Shown here: positions 15,781 through 22,187 of the stretch, piece by piece
How the letters are laid out: every line of letters starts with the position of its first letter
How positions within the stretch are numbered: the first letter of the stretch is position 1
Assembly (NCBI GenBank): GCA_009911175.1
Contig: QXWX01000078.1
Span: forward strand, 1 to 32,093
DNA length: 32,093 bases
Source: Lachnospiraceae bacterium
GTDB lineage: Bacteria > Bacillota_A > Clostridia > Lachnospirales > Lachnospiraceae
Direction of reading: 5' to 3'
The notes under the pieces: model-generated
Told to the model about the DNA's origin: nothing
What the model saw: only the letters and a program-made list of their open reading frames with translations
The model's database searches: none
Program-made: the position numbers and the translations under genes

Positions 15781-17092
15781 TGGTTTTTCTCCTTTCTTCT
15801 AACAGTGCTAATTGGCGTTCTCTTGCTTTTTGCTTCATTTCCGGCGTCCAGCTTTCCCGGCGGGAAGGGTTCTGCCAATAAACATCCTCAGTATGCCCGT
15901 CCCGGAATACATAAACTAAGTGATTATGCCCTGGTACTTGGATTTCAGCAAGATTTTCTAACAGTAGTTCCCGGTTGATTTCTTTGACTTTGAGAACTTC
16001 CAGAGTCTTAGCAATCAGGATAGTTTCTGGTATTTGCTGTGAAGGGCAGGCTTCTTTCCCAATCGACCTAAATACGGCGCAAATCCAAAGTGACTTCTTT
16101 TTTCTTTGATCGACTTTCCTCTGATATTTCCGACCACACAAGCCACAGCGCAGCAGCCCAGTAAAAAGATGGGGCTTTGACAGCGTCTTAGCTGGCGTTA
16201 CTTTGCTTTTTCTACATTTTATTTCCTTCTGTACATCTGCGAACATCGTTTTGCTGATAATAGCTTCATGGCAATTCTCTACAACATACATTGGGCGTTC
16301 ACCATGGTTTCTGACGTTTTTCTTACTGACATGGTCTAGGCGGTAATATTTTTGCAGCAACAAATCTCCTGTGTATTTCTCGTTCGTGAGAATCACATGA
16401 ACTGAGGTTTCCCGCCATAAATTGCCCTTTTTAGTCCGAACCCCTTGCCGGTTGAGCTTTTTGGCAATCACACATGTTCCCATGCCGGAAAGAAAATCAG
16501 TATAGATTTGCTTCACGATTTCTGCTTCGTCTGGAATTATGTGCAAAGTACCATCCTTAAAGCGATAACCATATAAGTCAACATAAGTAGAATATCCCTG
16601 TTCGAACTTTTTGCGGATACGCCACTTCACATTTTCTGATGCACTGCGGCTTTCCTCCTGTGCATAGGATGCGAGAAAAGTCAGCATTAACTCACCATCC
16701 GTACTTAGGGTGTGGATGTTTTCTTTCTCAAAATAAACATCGATTCCGAGCGCCTTTAGCTCCCGGACAGTTTCCAGCAAAGTCAAGGTATTACGAGCCA
16801 GGCGTGTGACGGATTTGGCAATGACCATATCAATTTTGCCTGCCCGACAATCCGCAAGTAAGCGTTGGAATTCTGGGCGGTCGTTCTTTGTGCCCGTTAT
16901 GGCTTCATCAGCATAAATACGCACAAGCTCCCAGTCGCCCCGGCTGCCAATCAGGTTGTTATAATAGCTAATTTGTGCAGATAAGGAATGATGCATGGCG
17001 TCTTTACTGGATGATACCCTAGCGTAAGCCGCTACCCGTTTACGTTTAACGGGAATTAATTGTGTATTTTCCAGTTTAGTTATTTTTCTCAT
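15764..17092 (-). CDS. Second serine recombinase
   Basis: The 442-residue protein has a resolvase domain (AAYARVSSS, catalytic Ser27; SVTRLARN), the recombinase domain (ILTNEKYTGDLLLQKYY) and a zinc ribbon (CGLCGRKYQRK). Its C-terminal part is shorter than in the next gene and lacks a long coiled coil. The start at 17092 was chosen because GGAGG lies five bases upstream; the ATG at 17104 overlaps that site. Adjacent, overlapping recombinases of about 450 and 540 residues recall the CcrA/CcrB pair of staphylococcal cassettes in size and order. Tandem recombinases are also common in clostridial elements, so orthology is not claimed. The two may act together as a heteromeric integrase/excisionase. 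Confidence 0.92.
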   Translation of the reverse strand: MRKITKLENTQLIPVKRKRVAAYARVSSSKDAMHHSLSAQISYYNNLIGSRGDWELVRIYADEAITGTKNDRPEFQRLLADCRAGKIDMVIAKSVTRLARNTLTLLETVRELKALGIDVYFEKENIHTLSTDGELMLTFLASYAQEESRSASENVKWRIRKKFEQGYSTYVDLYGYRFKDGTLHIIPDEAEIVKQIYTDFLSGMGTCVIAKKLNRQGVRTKKGNLWRETSVHVILTNEKYTGDLLLQKYYRLDHVSKKNVRNHGERPMYVVENCHEAIISKTMFADVQKEIKCRKSKVTPAKTLSKPHLFTGLLRCGLCGRKYQRKVDQRKKKSLWICAVFRSIGKEACPSQQIPETILIAKTLEVLKVKEINRELLLENLAEIQVPGHNHLVYVFRDGHTEDVYWQNPSRRESWTPEMKQKARERQLALLEERRKTNECTE

Positions 17093-17148
17093 TTTTACCT
17101 CCATATTTATGTACTTGGGTTTTTCCGGGGGCTTTTGCCCCCGGAATG

Positions 17149-17385
17149 TTATACCTTCCAGATACGGTCGGCACCGTATACGATGCCAAAACTATCTCCA
17201 CAGTCCCAGTCAACGAATACAGTACCAGCATCATCTACAAAAGATACTGTGCCTTGTTCTCCACGCATGAGTATTTCTTTTACATAATCCGATAGATGGA
17301 TAAGCTTTACCCGGCATCCCTTGGGGTACATGCGTTTAATCTTTTCTACAGCCTCCTGGTCTGGAAAATTGTGCTGATTAGGCAT
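17149..17385 (-). CDS. DUF4314 protein
   Basis: The 78-residue protein matches the DUF4314 pattern: an IKRMYPKGCRVKLI segment, GEQGTVSFVDDAGTVFVDWD and a final FGIVYGADRI. The fold is probably a small beta barrel (SH3/KOW-like). The function is unknown, but the family is common in integrative and conjugative elements of Firmicutes. The ATG at 17385 was preferred over the in-frame GTG at 17394 because AAGGGGG has better spacing. It overlaps the stop of the upstream gene by 8 bases, so translation is probably coupled. It sits between the amidoligase cassette and the recombinases. Confidence 0.85.
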   Translation of the reverse strand: MPNQHNFPDQEAVEKIKRMYPKGCRVKLIHLSDYVKEILMRGEQGTVSFVDDAGTVFVDWDCGDSFGIVYGADRIWKV

Positions 17386-18172
17386 AAGGTGCACCCCCTT
17401 TCTTCTCGTTGGTTTCTGTTTCTATCGTTTCCGCAGGTGTTAGTACTGGTAGCGTTGTCGCTTCCGTAATTGCGTTTTCTGCCCGGTTTTCCGGCGGTTG
17501 TCCAGCTTTCCAGGCGCTGTTACCCGTCAAGTTTCTCAGTAAGATTTTACGGGCTATTTTATACTCGTCCCCAATCATTCCCAGCCGTACCAGGAATAGC
17601 CGCATCTCAAATTTGGCATTCTCAATGGGCTTTGCTTTAGCAATAACCCGTTTCTGCCGTTTTGCCATCTCCATTAAAGCTGTTACCAGTTGGGCGTAGA
17701 CAAAGGATTCATGATCAATGTCATGCAAGGTAAACCACGGAAAGCTGATATTCTTCCTATCTACCTTGATTTCTAAATTATCCGTATCAAGCGCAAGCTT
17801 GAGCAGGTTTGCTTTACTGTCAACGATCTTTTGGAGATTGATGTAAGCGATATCCGTAAAATCATCACTAAGTGAGATATGAATAGTTAGATGATCTGCT
17901 CCTGTTGCAAATGGTGGAGGATAAGCGTCTGCCCAACTTTCCGGCGTATAGCCCCGTTCCCGTAACTTTGTCAGTAATTGCCCGATTTCTGCTTTACTGG
18001 GCTTCTCACCGCAGCATAAGTTTCCGTCTTTATCTACTATGTAAGTGCCAATTTGGTAAGCAAAGGTCGGTGCTTTCTGGTAGACGGCTGGCTGATGCAG
18101 GATGTCGCTGATTGCCTGTACAAAAACCTTACGCTCCCCACCGGTTTGATTATAACGGTATAGATTGTTCAT
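17378..18172 (-). CDS. Degenerate amidoligase paralogue
   Basis: The 264-residue protein is often simply called virulence-related or hypothetical. Its C-terminal segment, KFEMRLFLVRLGMIGDEYK (about 187–205) and TGNSAW, closely matches the tail of the amidoligase two genes upstream (KFAMRVYLNRIGFIGDEFK, GNAAW). The similarity appears to continue backwards: LTIHISL here matches GIHVHLD there, and INLQKIVDSKANLLKLAL matches RNFINIIASHNDLFYKAL. The N-terminal ExE motif is absent, the HxH pair is reduced to HxS, and the ELRGFNG motif is not seen. It is therefore best read as a catalytically dead amidoligase-like partner. The start at 18172 follows AAAGGAG; the track of in-frame codons to 18205 has no site. 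The C-terminus is a T/E-rich tail. Confidence 0.75.
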   Translation of the reverse strand: MNNLYRYNQTGGERKVFVQAISDILHQPAVYQKAPTFAYQIGTYIVDKDGNLCCGEKPSKAEIGQLLTKLRERGYTPESWADAYPPPFATGADHLTIHISLSDDFTDIAYINLQKIVDSKANLLKLALDTDNLEIKVDRKNISFPWFTLHDIDHESFVYAQLVTALMEMAKRQKRVIAKAKPIENAKFEMRLFLVRLGMIGDEYKIARKILLRNLTGNSAWKAGQPPENRAENAITEATTLPVLTPAETIETETNEKKGGAPYA

Positions 18173-18323
18173 AGTATTGCTCCTTTCTTTAGTCTGCACA
18201 CACATCTGTCACTCAGATTAAATAAAAATGCAAGTCTTGATTTATCGGAAAAAGGTGTAGAAATTTACGGGTTATTCTTGGTTCTGGTTTCTATATAAGA
18301 TGCACTCAGTGTATTGTAACTAC

Positions 18324-18833
18324 TCACCTCTCCCTAAAGAGCAGGTCTAAGTCAGTAGATGTGGAAGCTTGCTTGGAATAATTGGCTGGAACAGCCTGAC
18401 GTAAGACCTCCAGATTGAACCCGGAGTCCTCATAGCCTTCAAAAATTGTGGCAAGGTAGCCGGTAGATGGCGTGCCATAAGAATGATTAGCCTCGTTCAT
18501 GATGTAAACCATAGCAGAGATTCTTTTGCCGTTTACGGTGACCCGTAAGTTTTCCTTGCGGTAAAGGTACGGCCAACCTTCATAACGATCAAGCATTTTC
18601 TCATCACTCGGCTGTAACTGCCAGATTAGTACTGGTACTTTGTACCCGGTAGCACGTTCAATGGTCGCTACCGCACTACTTCCTCCCCGGAACCGGAGTC
18701 GCCAGTTAGCAAGTGTGGTTGTTCCGATTACTTCTGCCGTCGGGCAACGGTGGTTCATCTGGCGCAGGTTCAGGTTAGAGCCATAGGCAATGTAATATCT
18801 GGGTCTTTTGGTTGCTGATTTTTCTTTACTCAT
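18324..18833 (-). CDS. Gamma-glutamylcyclotransferase-like (AIG2/GGCT) protein
   Basis: The 169-residue protein begins with the GGCT signature YIAYGSNLN (about 14–22) and has DRYEGWPYLYRKE (about 81–93), which carries the probable catalytic glutamate. Family members release 5-oxoproline from gamma-glutamyl amines or peptides. It starts within the stop codon of the amidoligase gene (ATGA overlap), so the two are made together. Amidoligases of this fold form amide bonds between carboxyl and amino groups, and a linked GGCT would undo or edit such gamma-glutamyl bonds. The substrate is not known. A small 150-base gap separates it from the paralogue downstream. Confidence 0.87.
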   Translation of the reverse strand: MSKEKSATKRPRYYIAYGSNLNLRQMNHRCPTAEVIGTTTLANWRLRFRGGSSAVATIERATGYKVPVLIWQLQPSDEKMLDRYEGWPYLYRKENLRVTVNGKRISAMVYIMNEANHSYGTPSTGYLATIFEGYEDSGFNLEVLRQAVPANYSKQASTSTDLDLLFRER

Positions 18834-19786
18834 GAATTTTGTCCTCCGTTTACTGTAATTCTGGGGTTGATATGGCTTCTGACATTTTCACGGGAGCCGT
18901 AACGCCAGGCGGCGTTGCCGTCTAAATGCTGGTAAAGATGCTCCCGGCAGCTCTTGAACTCGTCACCAATAAAACCAATACGGTTCAGGTACACACGCAT
19001 GGCAAATTTCTCATTTTCTTCCTGCACTTTCCGGTAGCTGGCAAATTTCTGGGTCAAAGCTTGATGGTTAAGTGCCAGTGCAAAAACTACATATGATCGG
19101 ACTTTCCCAGCATGAAGTGTGCCGTTAAAGCCCCTTAGCTCCACTGTATGGTTGCCATGGAAAAAGCTATGTAGGTTAAGAAAGTGATAACGACTGGTGT
19201 GATAGTGTTGGTTGGGGCTGCCGCTGTAATTCTCATACCAGATGTTTTCTATCTGGGCGAGGGTTTGGGGCTTGACCTGGTTCATGCGTTCCACCAGAAA
19301 CTCGTCCATCTTTTTACAGTAGCGCATCCGCTCCGGGGCAATCTGCAGGGCTTTATAAAACAGGTCATTGTGGCTGGCAATGATGTTGATAAAGTTGCGT
19401 ATACTCCGGGCAGTGTGGTTTGCCCCATCCAGATGGACATGGATGCCACAGGAGCTGTTTACAAAACCACCTGCTTTACGTAAACGGCGTATCAGCCCCT
19501 GTAAGGTGTTGATGTCCTGACGGTACAGCAAGATTGGACTGACCATTTCCACACTGTAATCACTATTGGTGCTGACGGTTTGTCGCCCTTCCTTTTTCTG
19601 ACATTGGATGCTGCTGTCATACATAAACTTCCAGATCCTCTCATCAGGAGCGGAGACTTTAGTGGTGTCGTAATAATCACCCAGTGTTTCCCGTTCTCCC
19701 TCCAAATACTGTGCGGCAACCTTTGCTGCCTGCATCCGGGTAATCCCGGTAAACTCGACCTCTATGCCGAATCGATTTGTAAACAT
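18830..19786 (-). CDS. Amidoligase (glutamine-synthetase-like carboxylate–amine ligase fold)
   Basis: The 318-residue protein shows the amidoligase motifs in order: FGIEVEF with E9 and E11, YSVEMVSP with E80, CGIHVHLDG with H116 and H118, YHFLNL, and VELRGFNGTLH with E216 and R218. These correspond to the ATP/metal-binding and phosphate-contacting positions of the glutamine-synthetase-like ligase group, so the enzyme looks active. It would join a carboxyl to an amine using ATP, probably on a peptide or protein. A C-terminal extension (about 260–297; YLNRIGFIGDEFK...GNAAW) is shared with the paralogue encoded at 17378. The start at 19786 follows AAAAGGAGGG; upstream in-frame codons give a non-family sequence. 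Confidence 0.86.
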   Translation of the reverse strand: MFTNRFGIEVEFTGITRMQAAKVAAQYLEGERETLGDYYDTTKVSAPDERIWKFMYDSSIQCQKKEGRQTVSTNSDYSVEMVSPILLYRQDINTLQGLIRRLRKAGGFVNSSCGIHVHLDGANHTARSIRNFINIIASHNDLFYKALQIAPERMRYCKKMDEFLVERMNQVKPQTLAQIENIWYENYSGSPNQHYHTSRYHFLNLHSFFHGNHTVELRGFNGTLHAGKVRSYVVFALALNHQALTQKFASYRKVQEENEKFAMRVYLNRIGFIGDEFKSCREHLYQHLDGNAAWRYGSRENVRSHINPRITVNGGQNS

Positions 19787-19905
19787 TCTTGGCTTACCCT
19801 CCTTTTCTGACAGACATTGCCAAAGCACAGCGCTCGGAGGGCATCCACGGATGCGCCCCGATTTGCTGGTGCGCACCATGTCCGCCGATTTGTTTTAACT
19901 ATGGG

Positions 19906-20121
19906 TTACTCTTTTTCTACCCTCCTTTCTTTGATTATCCGTCTGTGCTTTTTGGGGCTGGAGCTGCTAATGGCATCCTGCGTGGGACTAATCTCCAGAC
20001 GGTGGTTGGTGAGTATTCGTTTAAGTGCGAGATACTCACTTTGGCTGATTAGTCCACGCTGGTAGAGCTGCCCGGCAATAGCAAGCTGGGCATTTACCTC
20101 CCCAAGCTTTTTATTCTCCAT
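19906..20121 (-). CDS. Small SHOCT-like protein
   Basis: The 71-residue protein has a central helical motif QLYQRGLISQSEYLALKRIL, which resembles SHOCT-type oligomerisation motifs (short, near the end of proteins, with a G-I-S/T-E-E/Y pattern). A basic tail (PKKHRRIIKERRVEKE) could bind nucleic acid. The start codon shares one base with the stop of the upstream zinc-finger gene (TAATG), so translation is coupled; GGGGAGGGG lies upstream. It may be an accessory DNA-binding or regulatory protein of the element; no specific function can be given. Confidence 0.75.
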   Translation of the reverse strand: MENKKLGEVNAQLAIAGQLYQRGLISQSEYLALKRILTNHRLEISPTQDAISSSSPKKHRRIIKERRVEKE

Positions 20122-20510
20122 TAGGGCAACCCCTCCCCATAGCGGCTTGCTAAATAACAATCTCTGCCGCAGAATTTCCGCTTTTTATTACCAAAGCTGA
20201 TAAACTGCCGTCCGCATTGGTGACAGACCAAATGATAAACCCGTTTCTGTCGGTGCCGGTTCCACCAGTCATAGCGGCACTTATTACTGCAAAAGGTTTT
20301 CTTTTTTGTACCTTTCTTCTGTGCTAACGGCTTTCCGCAGTTCTTGCAACTGTTCTCCTGCAAAGGCTCCATCTTCTGCGGTTTTACGTTGTGGCGTCGG
20401 CAACAGGATTTGACGGTATTGGGGGATAGCTCCATGGCCTGTGCAATTTCCGCATAGGTCAACCCTTGTACACGTAAATCTAAAATCGTTTGTTTCTGTG
20501 ATTCCTGCAT
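20121..20510 (-). CDS. Helix-turn-helix protein with two zinc-finger-like cysteine clusters
   Basis: The 129-residue protein starts with a sigma-region-4/LuxR-like helix-turn-helix (about 7–40; LTYAEIAQAMELSPNTVKSCCRRHN). Two four-cysteine units follow: C55, C58, C74, C78 and C96, C99, C114, C118, each of CxxC...FCxxxC form. Similar proteins in clostridial elements are often annotated as sigma-70-like or DNA-binding. It probably regulates element genes; with no region 2 domain it is not a full sigma factor. AAAGGAGG lies inside the end of the 49-residue reading frame upstream, and only two bases separate the two genes. Confidence 0.82.
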   Translation of the reverse strand: MQESQKQTILDLRVQGLTYAEIAQAMELSPNTVKSCCRRHNVKPQKMEPLQENSCKNCGKPLAQKKGTKKKTFCSNKCRYDWWNRHRQKRVYHLVCHQCGRQFISFGNKKRKFCGRDCYLASRYGEGLP

Positions 20511-20512
20511 GA

Positions 20513-20662
20513 TTATGTCGCCTCCTTTCTTGCCGTTGTCGTCGCTTTCTCCGCCCTGTGAGGGGCTTGAGGGCGGAGAATGGTATAAATATTTATCTCA
20601 GTCCGGAACTTTTTGATTTTGGCGGATGTATTAAGGAATCCGGTAGTTTGGTGTTTCGTCAT
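20513..20662 (-). CDS. Small 49-residue protein
   Basis: This short gene has an excellent AAAAAGGAGGAAATAT before its ATG at 20662 and 49 sense codons ending in TAA, two bases before the next start. The peptide begins MTKHQTTGFLNTSAKIKKF, is basic, rich in Thr, Lys and Ala, and ends in ATTTARKEAT. No family was recognised. Because it lies in the same operon as an amidoligase, it could be a small substrate peptide, but a leader peptide or minor DNA-binding protein is equally possible. The ribosome site and gene spacing are the main support. Confidence 0.62.
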   Translation of the reverse strand: MTKHQTTGFLNTSAKIKKFRTEINIYTILRPQAPHRAEKATTTARKEAT

Positions 20663-20735
20663 ATATTTCCTCCTTTTTGTTGATGTAGCAAATAAATATG
20701 CATTTATTTTTCCTTATCGTTAGTGTTGCGTTATG

Positions 20736-20760
20736 ATTCAGGCTCTTGGGGCAGCTAAGG
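20736..20760 (+). repeat. Inverted repeat flanking the 98-residue gene, left copy
   Basis: These 25 bases (core CAGGCTCTTGG and AGCTAAGG) match the reverse complement of 21181–21205 at 22 positions. The pair encloses the gene at 20806–21102. Confidence 0.65.
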
Positions 20761-20805
20761 CTGGCAAGGCTGCGCGTTTTGGTAGAGACTGTTTTCTTCT
20801 TCCGC

Positions 20806-21102
20806 TTAATTTATTTTGTTTGTTTCTTTTTCTAGCTCCGATATCCGGTGACGTAATTTTGCCGCCTGTTCTGCCTTTTCTGGATGTTTTTCTTTTTCTG
20901 CGTGAATGATGCGCCTGAGAGCATCTTTCGCTTCCGTAGCGTCAAAATGGAAGTGCAGGTTGAGAACAGCAAGGTCTACACCTGCCTTACAAAGCTCCGG
21001 GTCTCCATCGTATTCATTCATCATAAGGAAGAGCGCAATTTCTCTGGCTGCGTCATTGATGCGATTTAGCAGAGAGCAAATTTCTGCGATGTTTTTATCC
21101 AT
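20806..21102 (-). CDS. Unknown small helical protein
   Basis: The 98-residue protein has an N-terminal helical part (LLNRINDAAREIALFLMMNE) and a charged C-terminal coiled-coil stretch (about 65–95; EKEKHPEKAEQAAKLRHRI). It is acidic overall and probably cytoplasmic and oligomeric. No family was recognised. GGAG lies six bases before the ATG. A 25-bp inverted repeat encloses the gene on both sides, unusual for a gene inside an operon, and suggests it may be a small acquired or invertible cassette. Confidence 0.72.
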   Translation of the reverse strand: MDKNIAEICSLLNRINDAAREIALFLMMNEYDGDPELCKAGVDLAVLNLHFHFDATEAKDALRRIIHAEKEKHPEKAEQAAKLRHRISELEKETNKIN

Positions 21103-21180
21103 GGTTATCTCCTAGAGTATTAACAATAATTTAAAAGCGTATGGGTAGAATGAGGCTCCTATCATTTCGTCAGTCTGCCC

Positions 21181-21205
21181 CCTTAGCTACACCAAGAGCC
21201 TGAGT
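21181..21205 (-). repeat. Inverted repeat flanking the 98-residue gene, right copy
   Basis: This is the reverse-complement partner of 20736–20760 (22 of 25 bases). It sits in the short gap between the replication-relaxation gene and the 98-residue gene. Confidence 0.65.
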
Positions 21206-21227
21206 CTGTGTTTGTTGCGGTGATGGT

Positions 21228-22187
21228 TTAGCATAGGACTTCTCTATTGCCACCATAGCGGATCAAGTCTTCCAGTTCCTCTGTTGTGATTACGGCAAAG
21301 AGTTTCGGCTGTTTATCAAAAGCTTCTCTGATGTGAGCGATTAACCGTTCTTTACGTGTGCTATCCGGTACTACCCAGACGGTAAGGGGAAAGACTTCGG
21401 ATTTCTCCTGCTCAAGTCCACTGCGGTAGTATTTATGGTAACGGTCACATTTTTCTAAAATTTTTGCCGGGGACTCCGTAGCGAGGTCTACCTCAAAGAA
21501 CCATCTATCTTCATATTCATCGGACATAGTAACGGCAAAGAGGTCTGGTTTGAGGGAAAGCATTGCCCCATAGTCGCTGTAGGTGCGCCAGCATTCCGGT
21601 TCCAGTTCTAAGACGAAAAGTCCAGACGCATGCTCCCGGCAGATTTCTGTGAGCCTAATGGAGATTTCTGCTACCGCCAGCCCATGCGCCAAAAAGTGTG
21701 GTGAGGGTTCAAAGAATCTCTTGCTGGGGTATGGTTTATGGTCACGGAGCCGGAGCAAGCGTTCGCCTGCGTGGGTGAGGTACCAGACTAAACCACTGGA
21801 GCCTGCCCGTACTCCGCCGATACGCCGGGAAAGGCTGTCAACCAGTCCCAGCTCTTTGAGTTTTTTAAGGTTACGGCTGGTGGCTCTGAGGGCGGCAGCG
21901 GGAGTGGCAGCTTCCAGAAAATGCAGGCGCTGTACCTGCCCGGTGAGCAGATAGCGGTATTTTTGTACCGACAGAAGCGCCTGTCGGTCACGGTCGCTGA
22001 GAGCTATGTCAATCGCTGCTAGTTGTTGCCGGGAAATTCGCCGGTGTTCGTCCGGGGCTTCGCCGGGCGTTGTGGTATTTTTAGCAGGAATGCTAAAGGA
22101 ATCCTGCACGTTAAATTTAGAGAAGTCCGGCGTGGCGGGCGTTTCCGGCTTTTGCTCGCCGTCCTGAGGCGATGGGTGATTAGTCAT
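21228..22187 (-). CDS. Replication-relaxation family protein
   Basis: The 319-residue protein has a disordered, proline-rich start (1–45). A winged-helix region follows (about 50–135; SDRDRQALLSVQKYRYLLTG...LKKLKELGLVDSL), then a C-terminal domain with FFEVDLATESPAKILEKCDRY, typical of the Replic_Relax family. Family members are known from conjugative and integrating plasmids of Gram-positive bacteria, where they are linked to plasmid replication or relaxosome function. The E-x-D...E-x-x...K pattern resembles restriction-endonuclease-like folds and may mean nicking activity. The start overlaps the stop of the ATPase gene upstream (ATGA), so the two are co-translated, and they probably act together on DNA at transfer. 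Confidence 0.87.
   Translation of the reverse strand: MTNHPSPQDGEQKPETPATPDFSKFNVQDSFSIPAKNTTTPGEAPDEHRRISRQQLAAIDIALSDRDRQALLSVQKYRYLLTGQVQRLHFLEAATPAAALRATSRNLKKLKELGLVDSLSRRIGGVRAGSSGLVWYLTHAGERLLRLRDHKPYPSKRFFEPSPHFLAHGLAVAEISIRLTEICREHASGLFVLELEPECWRTYSDYGAMLSLKPDLFAVTMSDEYEDRWFFEVDLATESPAKILEKCDRYHKYYRSGLEQEKSEVFPLTVWVVPDSTRKERLIAHIREAFDKQPKLFAVITTEELEDLIRYGGNREVLC

Noticed and set aside
14149..17092. Calling the recombinases ccrA and ccrB of a staphylococcal-type cassette
   Set aside because: Only gene length, order and domain layout agree; the sequences look like ordinary clostridial element recombinases, and no cassette companion genes were seen.
20121..20510. Full sigma-70 factor
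   Set aside because: Only a region-4-like helix-turn-helix is present, followed by two cysteine clusters; core-binding region 2 is missing.
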